From positions 186,001 to 250,000 of the forward strand of contig JACYLQ010000045.1 in NCBI GenBank assembly GCA_015272395.1: a stretch of 64,000 nt of DNA, in the 5' to 3' direction. The stretch's first letter is position 1, and each line of letters starts with the position of its first letter. This DNA is from Calothrix sp. C42_A2020_038. Lineage in GTDB: Bacteria; Cyanobacteriota; Cyanobacteriia; Cyanobacteriales; Nostocaceae. The translations under genes and the position numbers were made by a program. Of the stretch, positions 17,103 to 26,410 are shown piece after piece. The notes beneath the pieces were generated by a model. That model had not been told where the DNA came from. It did not search any database and saw only the letters and a list, made by a program, of their open reading frames with translations.

Positions 17103-20100
17103 TTATTGATTATCTTCAATGGCGCCTAAAGCAAACAGAGTTGAAATAGTCGCTTCGTTCAAACCTTTAATTCCAGTAATATTCATACCTTCATAAGGTC
17201 TTTTTGCTCTTAAGGTATTGAGACACTCACCTGTATTGATATCCCATAACTTAATAGTTTCATCTTGGCTACCACTCGCAATAGTTGTACCTCTAGGATG
17301 TATTGCTACTGACCAGACTACACCAACATGACCTTGTAAAGTTTTAATACATTCACCTGTTTTGACATTCCACAGCTTTATAGTTTCGTCAGCACTAGCA
17401 CTAACTAATATTTTATTGTCGGGACTAAAAACAACTGATTGAACTGCATAAGTATGTTCGTGTAAAGTTTTAATTAGTTCGCCTTTGCCAGACCATAACT
17501 TTACCGTCCCATCATTGCTACCACTGGCAATCATTCTTCCATTAGAGCTAAATATAATCGAATTGACTTCTGCCCTATGTCCTTGTATGGTTTTGATACA
17601 TTCACCTGTAGTGGGAGACCATAATTTGATTGTTTTATCGCTACTTGCACTTGCGAGAGTTTTTGCGTCGGGACTAAAAGCGATTGATTGAACTCGTCGT
17701 ACATGTCCCTCTAAGTATTTAATACATTCACCTACAGTAATATCCCATAAAGATATGTTTTCATCGGCGCCAGTGCTGGCCAAAATTTTGCCATTGGGGC
17801 TAAACTGAAGTGAGCCAATATGATAAGTTTTTCCACGCAAAGTTTTTAGATACTCACCTGTCGCAACATCCCAAAGTCGAATCGTTTTATCGTCGCTACC
17901 ACTTGCAAGAATTTGCCCATCAGGACTAAAAGCTACAGACCAAACTCGATTTGTATGTTTATTAAAGGTTTGTAATAGCTCACCAGTGGAAACACTCCAA
18001 AATCTGACGGCAAAATCATCACTACCACTTGCAAGAATTTGTCCATCAGGACTAAAAGCTACAGACCATATCCAATTTGCATATCCTTGTAAGGTTTTCA
18101 AGCATTTTCCATCGCTAACATCCCATAACCTAAGCGTTTTGTCGAAACTACCACTTACAAGTATTTTATTATCAGGACTAAAAGCAATTGATTCAATCGA
18201 TTGAGTATGTCCTTCTAAGGATTGAATTAATTGAGTTTCAATTGTATTTTCAGTTTTTAAAATATTCCATAACTTAATAGTTAAATCCTGACCTGCACTA
18301 GCAAATAATAGTTGGTCACAACTAAAAGTTACTGAGCGAACTTGACTTAGATGTCCATGTAAAATCTTTAGACATTCTCCTGTTGTTGTATCCCATAAAC
18401 GAACAGTACGGTCATCGCTACCACTCGCTATAATACTACCATCATATGAAAAAGCAACCGAACGTATTTGATTGGAATGTCCATGTAAAACTTTTAGACA
18501 TTTACCTGTATTAATATCCCATAGACGTAGAGTTTGGTCAAAACTAGCACTAACAAGAGTATCTTCATTAGGACTGAATCTCACCATACTAACTACACTA
18601 GTATGTCCACGTAAGATTTTTATACATTCACCTGTGTTTAAGTTCCAAATACATACTGTATGGTCGGAACCACCACTAGCAAGAGTTACCCCATCATAAT
18701 GAAAAGCAACAGACCGAACCTCGTTAGTGTGTTTTTGTAAAATCTTTAAGCAACGACCATCGTTAGAACTCCACAAACATATGGTTTGGTCAGAACTACT
18801 ACTTGCAAATATTTGACCATCATTGCTAAAAGCAACTGACCATACCCAACTTAGGTGTGCTTTTATACTAAAAACTTGTTTTCCGTCTGCTACTTGCCAG
18901 AGAATAATTTGACCGTTCGTATCACTTGTCGCAAGAATATTATTAGGGCTAAATGCTACTGATTGAATACTACCAAAAGGTTGAGTGAAAACAGATTTTT
19001 CAAATTCACAATTACTGAAGTTTACTTCGCGTAAATTCACTCCTTGTAGATATGCTTGTTTTATAGTCAAGCCAGAAAAGTCATAACCGCTTAAATTAAT
19101 TTTAAGGTATACTAATAAATTAATAATATTGCCTACAGCATACCCTGATGTAACTTCTGATGCCACACGCACTGTTTGCAGTAAAGTTTCACCGCTACGT
19201 TTAATTTCAGGTGTGAGGGAGTCAGCGATAGGTTCAATAATTAAACGAATTTGTGAAGAACGGATATAATCACTTGCAGTCGCTTTCATTAAAGCATGAG
19301 TATTGAATATCTTAAAACTTCCCTGATTTATTTCTGTAATTACTTGTTCAATCAATCTATCTGTCATGTATTCCATGACAACATTTTGTAATGTAAACGT
19401 TGATACCTCACTCAGATCTCTAGCTTTTTCAATCAGAGAACGTCGTATTAAAGATTCGAGTGTTTCAATTAATTTTGGCGCCTTGATTCGAGTAATAATA
19501 TCTTCTAATAAATTTAAGACCGTCACAGGTTCGCGGTTAATCGCCAACCAATACATAACTTCTTTCTCTAAATTAGACAAGCGCTCAAACTGTTCTTCCA
19601 AAAGTGTGCGAATACTTCCAAAAACTATAGAGTTTTGCGCTAGGAATTCCGAAATACTGCCATGAAATATATCTTTTATTGTTGTAGAAATAATTTTTAA
19701 TGCTAGAGGATTACCTTTATAAGTGTCTATTAACTGGATTTTTTCATCTTCGGTTCCACTAATTCCTCTCTCCTGAAAAATTTCTTCTCCTGCTGCTGCT
19801 TGTAAACCGCTTAACTGGAATGAACGAACAGGAAGGGTTTCACCTTCTATCGCTGCAACTTCTTTTGGTTTCTCTCGACTTGTAATTATCAAACAGCTAT
19901 TATGAGATATGTCACCAACACGTCTGAGAAGTTCACCATAATCTTCATACCCTCGCCGATACTCACCAGCTTTATCACCTTCAGTTAAAATTGACTCAAA
20001 ATTATCGAGTATTAATAAGCAACGTGAAGTGCGTAAATATTTGTTTAGTATTGTAATTCTACCACTAATATCTTGCGGTAAATCAGTTTCTTGCTCTAAA

Positions 20101-20591
20101 GAAATAATTTTAATTAAATCTGCTAAAATATATTGTAATGGTGGAGCATTACCCAAGCTTCGCCAAATTACAAACTCAAAAATCTTCTTTTCAATAATTT
20201 TTTGTGCTAATTTTACTGAAAGGGATGTTTTACCAATCCCTCCCATTCCTAACAGCGCTATTAAACGACAACCATCAACTATTATCCATTTTTCAAGGGT
20301 TATAAGTTCGGACGCACGTCCATAAAACATTGATACATCGACAGCTTCTCCCCAATCAATACGATTCTCGCTATTTAATCTAGTTTTTTGAATATTCAGG
20401 TTTTCATTTATTTGTGGATTATTTGTTTTATTTATTAACTGTAGTTTTTTTATCCATCTATCGCGTCGCTTTTCGATTTGATCTAACACTTGAAACGAAC
20501 CTGCAAAAATACCAACTATCGTACCAAAAAAGGCAATGGTACTGACTATACTGCTGATGTCTTCAAGCATAAGTATAGGATGCTTTCCCAA
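17103..20591 (-). CDS. Membrane-anchored NB-ARC (STAND) ATPase with 14 WD40 repeats
   Basis: The 1162-residue protein has one hydrophobic helix near the N-terminus (residues 12-37). An NB-ARC NTPase module follows, with P-loop GMGGIGKTS at 115-123, Walker B LLILDNFESIL near 195 and a CLIITSREKP sensor. Then come a winged-helix-like part, a short pentapeptide-like bridge (YDFSGLTIKQAYLQGVNL) and 14 WD40 repeats (about 535-1125), enough for two seven-blade propellers. A conserved tail contains EGMNITGIKGLNEA. STAND proteins couple ligand sensing by the repeats to NTP-driven oligomerisation, but no effector domain is visible, so the output is unknown. An alternative start at residue 8 (MLEDISS) is possible. 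Confidence 0.93.
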   Translation of the reverse strand: MGKHPILMLEDISSIVSTIAFFGTIVGIFAGSFQVLDQIEKRRDRWIKKLQLINKTNNPQINENLNIQKTRLNSENRIDWGEAVDVSMFYGRASELITLEKWIIVDGCRLIALLGMGGIGKTSLSVKLAQKIIEKKIFEFVIWRSLGNAPPLQYILADLIKIISLEQETDLPQDISGRITILNKYLRTSRCLLILDNFESILTEGDKAGEYRRGYEDYGELLRRVGDISHNSCLIITSREKPKEVAAIEGETLPVRSFQLSGLQAAAGEEIFQERGISGTEDEKIQLIDTYKGNPLALKIISTTIKDIFHGSISEFLAQNSIVFGSIRTLLEEQFERLSNLEKEVMYWLAINREPVTVLNLLEDIITRIKAPKLIETLESLIRRSLIEKARDLSEVSTFTLQNVVMEYMTDRLIEQVITEINQGSFKIFNTHALMKATASDYIRSSQIRLIIEPIADSLTPEIKRSGETLLQTVRVASEVTSGYAVGNIINLLVYLKINLSGYDFSGLTIKQAYLQGVNLREVNFSNCEFEKSVFTQPFGSIQSVAFSPNNILATSDTNGQIILWQVADGKQVFSIKAHLSWVWSVAFSNDGQIFASSSSDQTICLWSSNDGRCLKILQKHTNEVRSVAFHYDGVTLASGGSDHTVCIWNLNTGECIKILRGHTSVVSMVRFSPNEDTLVSASFDQTLRLWDINTGKCLKVLHGHSNQIRSVAFSYDGSIIASGSDDRTVRLWDTTTGECLKILHGHLSQVRSVTFSCDQLLFASAGQDLTIKLWNILKTENTIETQLIQSLEGHTQSIESIAFSPDNKILVSGSFDKTLRLWDVSDGKCLKTLQGYANWIWSVAFSPDGQILASGSDDFAVRFWSVSTGELLQTFNKHTNRVWSVAFSPDGQILASGSDDKTIRLWDVATGEYLKTLRGKTYHIGSLQFSPNGKILASTGADENISLWDITVGECIKYLEGHVRRVQSIAFSPDAKTLASASSDKTIKLWSPTTGECIKTIQGHRAEVNSIIFSSNGRMIASGSNDGTVKLWSGKGELIKTLHEHTYAVQSVVFSPDNKILVSASADETIKLWNVKTGECIKTLQGHVGVVWSVAIHPRGTTIASGSQDETIKLWDINTGECLNTLRAKRPYEGMNITGIKGLNEATISTLFALGAIEDNQ

Positions 20592-21027
20592 TTTTAAAAC
20601 TTTGTTTAAGTTGTAGCTTTATTTTACTTCTTGCCTTAGTTTGGTGTCATGCACAGCACAATACTTTGAGCATTTTAAATTCAACAAGATTTATAAGTTA
20701 ATGCCTGCTGCTATAAGTCTTACAAATACATTGAAATTCTTTCGTAATGTCATACACCCAACATGGCGCCTAAATCTATAAATTTGTCTAAATCAATAAG
20801 TATAATTGCTCAAACAGATTTTTTAGTATAAATAGATGCAAACTATAGCTTATAAGTGTTGTGGTTTTAACTAAATTATGTAAATGATAACGTCCAAAAT
20901 TCCAAATATCGACCATCCTTGTAGATGTAGACCAGACAAAAGCACGTGTTGGAGTAGATCAGTCTTACATTATATCTAAAACCACTAGCCTGAAGTTCCC
21001 TCAAAGTGTGAAAATAGTTCTACTTAA
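20592..21027. other. 436-base gap between divergent genes
   Basis: This AT-rich intergenic stretch should contain the promoters of the NB-ARC/WD40 gene (leftward) and the ycf23-like gene (rightward). No open frame, strong hairpin or known riboswitch element was recognised. One GGCGCC site lies at about 20,765. Confidence 0.5.
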
Positions 21028-21807
21028 ATGCTACACACAAAAACCATGACGATGCATTCTACTCTTCAACGCGCGTTTACTATTCGTCGCGCGTTAAAAG
21101 TAATTAGCGGTCTGAACAACTTCGATAAAGATAACGTTGCAGCAGTTGTGAGAGCTGCGGAACTCGGTGGTGCCACTTTTGTTGACATCGCAGCAGACCC
21201 AGAACTGGTAAAATTAGCTAAAAGCTTGACCAGCTTGCCTATTTGTGTATCTGCCGTTGAACCAGAAAAATTTGTCCAAGTAGTAGCATCTGGTGCAGAT
21301 TTGATCGAAATCGGTAACTTTGATGCATTCTACGCACAAGGACGAAAATTTGAAGCTCTTGAAGTTTTGGCACTAACTGCAAAAACACGCGAGTTGCTTC
21401 CTGATGTCACCCTGTCGGTAACAGTTCCACACATTTTAACCCTTGATAAACAAGTCCAACTCGCAGAAGACTTAGTACAAGCAGGTGCTGATATTATTCA
21501 AACCGAAGGTGGTGTTAACACCAAACCCGTGCATGGTGGTACGTTAGGTTTGATCGAAAAAGCTGCTCCCACTTTAGCTGCTGCTTACGAAATATCACGC
21601 GCGGTTGCAGTTCCCGTACTCTGTGCATCTGGAATTTCCAGCGTCACTGCACCACTTGCTACAGCAGCAGGCGCCGCAGGTGTTGGTGTTGGTTCAGCTA
21701 TTAACCAACTCAATAGCGAAATTGCAATGATTGCAGCGGTACGCGGTATTGTAGAATCATTAGCAACTACTAGCACTTCTTCCCACAGCTTTAGTGCTGA
21801 ATATTAA
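21028..21807 (+). CDS. DUF561/Ycf23 family protein (TIM-barrel-like)
   Basis: The protein matches the Ycf23/DUF561 family of cyanobacteria and red-lineage plastids end to end: LQRAFTIRRALKVISGLNNF at the start, ATFVDIAADPELVKLAKS, LPICVSAVEPEKFVQVV, ADLIEIGNFDAFYAQG and GADIIQTEGGVNTKPVHGG. The repeating beta-alpha pattern and the C-terminal VPVLCASGISSVTAPLA with GVGVGSAIN resemble phosphate-binding (beta/alpha)8 barrels. Biochemical function is not established. In-frame ATGs at 21046 and 21052 are plausible alternative starts, since relatives usually begin only a few residues before HSTLQRAF. A hairpin terminator follows. Confidence 0.88.
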   Translation: MLHTKTMTMHSTLQRAFTIRRALKVISGLNNFDKDNVAAVVRAAELGGATFVDIAADPELVKLAKSLTSLPICVSAVEPEKFVQVVASGADLIEIGNFDAFYAQGRKFEALEVLALTAKTRELLPDVTLSVTVPHILTLDKQVQLAEDLVQAGADIIQTEGGVNTKPVHGGTLGLIEKAAPTLAAAYEISRAVAVPVLCASGISSVTAPLATAAGAAGVGVGSAINQLNSEIAMIAAVRGIVESLATTSTSSHSFSAEY

Positions 21808-21812
21808 GTACT

Positions 21813-21836
21813 AGGGTGGGCTTGTTGCCCACCTTA
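21813..21836. terminator. Hairpin between convergent genes
   Basis: GGTGGGC at 21815-21821 pairs with GCCCACC at 21827-21833 over a five-base loop, located in the 39-base gap between the convergent ycf23-like and aminotransferase genes. It may end transcription from both sides, although T-runs are weak. Confidence 0.6.
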
Positions 21837-21846
21837 TCGACAATTC

Positions 21847-22971
21847 TTAATTCATTGCTTCTTTGATTGCGTAAATTACTTGATCTTGTTGTTCTAACGA
21901 AAGTTCGGGGAACATTGGTAATGATGTAACTTCTTTACTTAATTGTTCTGAGATTGGTAATTGTCCTTGTTTATATCCTAACTCTTGATATACGGGCTGC
22001 AAATGTAAAGGCATGGGATAGTAAATCATCGTATTTACTCCCATGTCTTGTAGTTTTTTACGCACAATTTCACGTTTGTGGTCAAGAATGCGAATAGTAT
22101 ATTGATTCCAGACGCTTTTCCCACCTGGAAGCTCTTGGGGAATAATAATACCAGGCACTTTAGAGAGAAACTGACTGTAACGAGAGGCTATAACTTTTCT
22201 TTTTGTATTCCAATCATCTAAATAGCGAAGTTTAATATTAAGAATAACCGCTTGGATAGTATCCAAGCGGCTGTTAACACCTACTTCACTGTAATAGTAT
22301 TGATTACTTTGTCCGTGGTTTTTAATAATTCGCATTCTAGCAGCAAGCTCAGGGTCGTTAGTTGTAATTGCTCCTCCATCACCACAACCACCCAAATTTT
22401 TCGTGGGGTAAAAGCTAAAACAACCGATGTGCCCAATGCTACCAACCTTTTGTTCGCTCCATTCTGCTCCTGTTGATTGAGCGCAGTCCTCAATAACTGG
22501 GATTTGATCACCGTTGGCAATTTCCATCAACGCTGTCATATTGACAGGTTGGCCAAATAAATGTACGGGAATAATCGCTTTTGTTTTAGATGTAATTGCT
22601 GCTGCTACTTGCTCTACATTTAAATTGTATGTACCTGCATCAATATCAACAAATACAGGTTTGGCGCCAACAGCGCTGACAACTTCTGATGTCGCAATAA
22701 AAGTAAACGGTGTGGTAATAACTTCATCACCTTTATCAATACCCAATGCGCGCAAAGCTAAGTAAAGTGCATCAGTTCCAGAATTACATGCAATACAGTT
22801 TGAGACACCGTGATATTTAGCAAATGCTTGCTCAAACTGATCAATAACTGGTCCACCGATGTAGCGTCCCGATGACAGAACTTCGAGTACAGCAGCACTA
22901 ACTTCAGCTTCGATAGCAGCGTATTGTTGTTTATTGTCAAATGCAGGAACAGATTTTACACTTTGTTTCAT
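21847..22971 (-). CDS. DegT/DnrJ/EryC1/StrS aminotransferase
   Basis: The 374-residue protein is a fold-type I, PLP-dependent sugar aminotransferase. Key blocks are IACNSGTDALYLALRALGI for phosphate binding, EVITTPFTFIATSEVVSAVG, VIEDCAQSTGA with the PLP-ring Asp162, and SFYPTKNLGGCGDGGA with the Schiff-base Lys191. NHGQSNQYYYSEVGVNSRLD contributes to substrate specificity. Such enzymes convert a 3- or 4-keto-nucleotide sugar to the amino sugar. The polysaccharide block at 1-11,000 is a possible user of the product, but it lies 11 kb away and the link is inferred. The start ATG at 22971 gives the expected N-terminus. Confidence 0.92.
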   Translation of the reverse strand: MKQSVKSVPAFDNKQQYAAIEAEVSAAVLEVLSSGRYIGGPVIDQFEQAFAKYHGVSNCIACNSGTDALYLALRALGIDKGDEVITTPFTFIATSEVVSAVGAKPVFVDIDAGTYNLNVEQVAAAITSKTKAIIPVHLFGQPVNMTALMEIANGDQIPVIEDCAQSTGAEWSEQKVGSIGHIGCFSFYPTKNLGGCGDGGAITTNDPELAARMRIIKNHGQSNQYYYSEVGVNSRLDTIQAVILNIKLRYLDDWNTKRKVIASRYSQFLSKVPGIIIPQELPGGKSVWNQYTIRILDHKREIVRKKLQDMGVNTMIYYPMPLHLQPVYQELGYKQGQLPISEQLSKEVTSLPMFPELSLEQQDQVIYAIKEAMN

Positions 22972-23206
22972 ACGGTTTTCTTCAACTAGACTTTTTGGAG
23001 CTAAAAGAATAATGCATGTAATATGCTTTCGCGCTTTTGAATTTTTAACTAAACAAGCTGATTAAGACTGTTTGCTGGAATACGCTTTTTTAAGCATTTT
23101 TACTTATTGGTTAATTTACTTACCATATTTCAGTATTTCGCGATGAAAATACATAATATATACTCACCAAGAGTAAATCGTCCTAATCAAGGTTCCCCTA
23201 GCTCAT

Positions 23207-23983
23207 ATGCCAGAAATCATTAAATTGGATTTTACAGATTTAGGTTTTGCCGTCGCGTTGATGATTATCACTATCGGGTTATCAGCTTGGGAACGACTTG
23301 GACTTGAAATTAAGTTACTTGTTGCAACTGGAAGGACTATCCTCCAACTAATGGTTTTAGGGTATGTATTAGATTTCATATTTGCACTTGACAATGCTGT
23401 CGCAGTTTTGGTGATTTTAGCAGTAATACTAACTATGGGAGCGATTATTACACGAAATCGCATCAGCCAAAAAATTCCCCTCGTTTTTCCATTGGTATGG
23501 GGATCAATGTTTATCAGTACTATTTTAGCAATTTTTTATACTAATTACCTAATAATTCAACCTCAGCGCTGGTTTGAACCACGATATGTGATTCCTCTTG
23601 CGGGGATGGTTATAGGTGGCGCCATGAATGCGGCAGCAGTTGCGGGGGAAAGATTAGTGAAAATGATTGATTCGAGTCAATTAGAAATCGAAACGCACTT
23701 AAGTCTAGGCGCCACACCGCAACAAGCTGTTGCTCAATACCGTAAAGACGCTATACGCGCAGGAATATTACCTGTTATTAACCAGATGACCTTAGTCGGT
23801 TTGGTAACATTACCTAGCTTTTTCACCGGACAACTGCTTGGTGGTGTAAAAGCTGACGAAGCAGCTTCATATCAAATAGTAATTTTGTTTATGATCGCTT
23901 TTGCTAACCTAGTTACAACAATATTAGTTACGCGCGGCTTATCGCGGCAATTTTTCAATTCCAATGCACAACTAATTCGTTAG
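23207..23983 (+). CDS. fetB: FetB/YbbM (UPF0014) family ABC permease
   Basis: The 258-residue protein has about six to seven hydrophobic spans. It shows the family signatures RTILQLMVLGYVLDFIF near residue 45, VIPLAGMVIGGAMNAAA near 127, HLSLGATPQQAV in the cytoplasmic loop and LPSFFTGQLLGG near 205. In E. coli the FetA-FetB pair exports iron and improves resistance to oxidative stress. No FetA-type ATPase gene adjoins this one: the neighbours are a leftward aminotransferase and a leftward coiled-coil protein, so the partner would have to be elsewhere. Substrate for the cyanobacterial protein is an inference. Confidence 0.85.
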   Translation: MPEIIKLDFTDLGFAVALMIITIGLSAWERLGLEIKLLVATGRTILQLMVLGYVLDFIFALDNAVAVLVILAVILTMGAIITRNRISQKIPLVFPLVWGSMFISTILAIFYTNYLIIQPQRWFEPRYVIPLAGMVIGGAMNAAAVAGERLVKMIDSSQLEIETHLSLGATPQQAVAQYRKDAIRAGILPVINQMTLVGLVTLPSFFTGQLLGGVKADEAASYQIVILFMIAFANLVTTILVTRGLSRQFFNSNAQLIR

Positions 23984-23987
23984 ATGT

Positions 23988-25826
23988 TCATTGACGTGGA
24001 ATATGAGTAAAAATTTGTTGCCCTTGAGCATCAAAAACCAAAACAGCGGTGTTGGCATTATCACCAATTACTTCCAGTGCTTGTTGTAAAGTTTCTAGGT
24101 GCTTTTGAGCGCTCTTCGCATCATTATCGGTGCCAGCGATATTAGTTTGTAAAGTTTGCTCATATTCTGCGGTAATACGAACTGTAATAAATCTCTCATC
24201 AACGATAAAATTGCAAATTTGAACCCTGCCCTTACAAGTTTTCTCCAAGTCAGCACTAGTTGAACTTGTACTCTTCGTTGCACCTGTTACTGCCATCGCT
24301 TGGAAATTAGTTTGTGCTTCCTGAAAAGCAACTGAATAAGCTTGTACTAAAGGTTGTGCCTGATTATACAGTGGACTTTCTTCCGGAATTTGTTTGATTA
24401 TATTTAATGCTTGTTGCCAGCGAAGTGCTGCTGGTTGCCACTGGTTTTGTTGTTCGTACTGTTCAGCAAGTTTGGCAGTTGCTATTGCTTGAGTAAAACT
24501 AGTTGCTGCTTGTTCTTGTTTGGAAACACGCTCACGAATAGCTATTAATTTTGGCTGGTAATTGTTTAAAAGTTTTTGCGCTTCAGTATAAGCTGGACTA
24601 GTTTGAGGTACCGCGATTAAGGCATTAACAACAACTTGCCAGGTATTTAGCGCACGTTGTAAGTCAGGTAATGACTTTGCTGTCGCTTCACGTTGCACTG
24701 CTACTTTTGCTGCGGCTTGAGCATCGTTGACTTTCTTCTGCCATTTGCTTTGCGCTAATATCTGGACGTTCACAGATTGTAAGCCACTACGATATCGTGA
24801 TAATTGCGACTGGGCAAAACTGTAAAATTTACTATTTGGACGAATTGTTTCTAGTGGAGCAATAGCTTGGCGCCATAACGAAGAACGCGCTTGCAAGTCG
24901 TTAATATTATAAGTCAAGCTTTGTGACGAACGCATCGCTGTCGCACCTGCTGTTAAAGCTTGTGTTAATAACTTAGTTTGTTGGGATGCTTCTATTAAAT
25001 TTGTTTTCACTTGTGCTACATCTTGATGATGTGGTGACCAACCAGGTATTTTTCCCAGTGATGCTATTGTACTATCTATTTGTTGTTGGAGTTTTGCTAA
25101 ATCTTCTTCTGTGTTAACTTTCGGCGCCAGTTGAGAAAATGAATTTTGTAATTCCTTTGCAGTTTGTAATTCTTTACATGTAAAAAGACAAGGACTCATG
25201 AGCGAGTAGCTAACTACACCAAAAAACCCCGTGACTAGCAGTGCGAAAAAACCAATCAATATGGGTTTGGAGTTATACGCGCTGGGTTTTGGTTTCTCTT
25301 GTAAATATGGCTCTCCAGCCAAAGGGTCAAAAGCTTCTTCAACAACATCCGCACTAATTGTCAGCAAAGAAACCGAAGAATCAAACATTTCTTGAGGAAT
25401 TGAAGATTCAGGTTCTAGAATTTCCTGATTCTCTAAAAAAATTAGATGAGAAGAAACATCGTCATCTAGATTATTGCCTAATAAATTTGATTTCAACCCA
25501 TTTGATAATGCAATATGCAGATTTTTTTGAGTATAAGGGAGCTTATCTCCGTCATAACGCACAAACACTTGTACTTGCTCGTTTTGATACACACTATCCT
25601 GAAGCACTTCTGCAATTATTGCAAAAATGTGTTCAACATCCAATATTATATGTACAGGATGCTGTATCAAAACCATTAACTGGTCTTTAACAGCACACTT
25701 GACTTTCAAGCTCTGACCCTGATAAGTTGCAAGCAAGCTTTTTTCTAAAATAAACGATAGAAAATTTAAGTTTTCTTGCCGTGCTGTTGACTTCATGGCT
25801 ATGTACCGCTCGTCTTGATTATTCAT
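23988..25826 (-). CDS. Membrane-anchored coiled-coil protein of unknown function
   Basis: From the ATG at 25826 (AAAGG lies just upstream at spacing seven) the protein has 612 residues. A GTG at 25877 would add 17. The first 190 residues are soluble, with AVKDQLMVLIQHPVHIILD. A single membrane helix follows (ILIGFFALLVTGFFGVVSYSL), then about 350 residues of Gln/Ala-rich heptads with repeated blocks such as ALNTWQVVVNALIAVPQTSP and ALRWQQALNIIKQIPEESP, and a final domain ending VLVFDAQGQQIFTHIPRQ. The layout suggests a membrane-tethered periplasmic helical repeat protein. I do not recognise the family, and no enzymatic motif is visible. Its stop is five bases from that of the convergent permease. 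Confidence 0.75.
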   Translation of the reverse strand: MNNQDERYIAMKSTARQENLNFLSFILEKSLLATYQGQSLKVKCAVKDQLMVLIQHPVHIILDVEHIFAIIAEVLQDSVYQNEQVQVFVRYDGDKLPYTQKNLHIALSNGLKSNLLGNNLDDDVSSHLIFLENQEILEPESSIPQEMFDSSVSLLTISADVVEEAFDPLAGEPYLQEKPKPSAYNSKPILIGFFALLVTGFFGVVSYSLMSPCLFTCKELQTAKELQNSFSQLAPKVNTEEDLAKLQQQIDSTIASLGKIPGWSPHHQDVAQVKTNLIEASQQTKLLTQALTAGATAMRSSQSLTYNINDLQARSSLWRQAIAPLETIRPNSKFYSFAQSQLSRYRSGLQSVNVQILAQSKWQKKVNDAQAAAKVAVQREATAKSLPDLQRALNTWQVVVNALIAVPQTSPAYTEAQKLLNNYQPKLIAIRERVSKQEQAATSFTQAIATAKLAEQYEQQNQWQPAALRWQQALNIIKQIPEESPLYNQAQPLVQAYSVAFQEAQTNFQAMAVTGATKSTSSTSADLEKTCKGRVQICNFIVDERFITVRITAEYEQTLQTNIAGTDNDAKSAQKHLETLQQALEVIGDNANTAVLVFDAQGQQIFTHIPRQ

Positions 25827-26410
25827 ACAGTCGCCTTTACATTGCGATGAAAGGCTGGGGTTTTTTAACAAAGACACAGTTGACTATTTTCCAATACAAC
25901 CGTCAAACGTTCTAGCACAAATTATCAAAAAACGGTAATCAACCTAGTCAGATGCCAGGAAATAACTAAAATCACAATTATAAGATTTTTGTATAGTTAC
26001 TGCCAGGGTAAACCTGGATTGAACTTATAGATAAAATTATTCAGTACAAACTATACGGTATTTGCAATTGCTTAATGCTAAATATGCATCATTCCAGGTA
26101 TTGCTGTTCAAGAGCGGTGAACTAGTTTACTGGACGATGCAGTTATCAGTGAAAATTGTGACAAAAAATGCTGATTGTAACTGATGTCAGGGGTTTTACT
26201 GATATCGATGTTGAGTTTTATTTTATGAGTAAAGCAAATTGGCAAAGGCTCACGATTTACCGCATCTGCTGAATTAGATAGAATTAATGACAGCGAAAAA
26301 AAATTTATAGCTAGTCAAAGCCTATTTTTGCTCCGGGGATACTGCGAGAGTTTTTAAAAGCGAGCGCAAATGTCACCTCAAGCAGGAATTGGTAAGCTCA
26401 GGTGCGTGGT
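25827..26410. other. About 580-base gap between divergent genes
   Basis: The gap contains no convincing gene. It must hold the promoters of the leftward coiled-coil protein and the rightward SucC-like gene. It includes several runs of A/T and one weak inverted repeat near 25,960-26,020 (CCAGG...CCTGG), but nothing that can be assigned to a known element. Confidence 0.45.

Noticed and set aside
20592-21027. tRNA, 6S RNA or riboswitch upstream of the ycf23-like gene
   Set aside because: No cloverleaf, conserved riboswitch core or long stem could be found on either strand.
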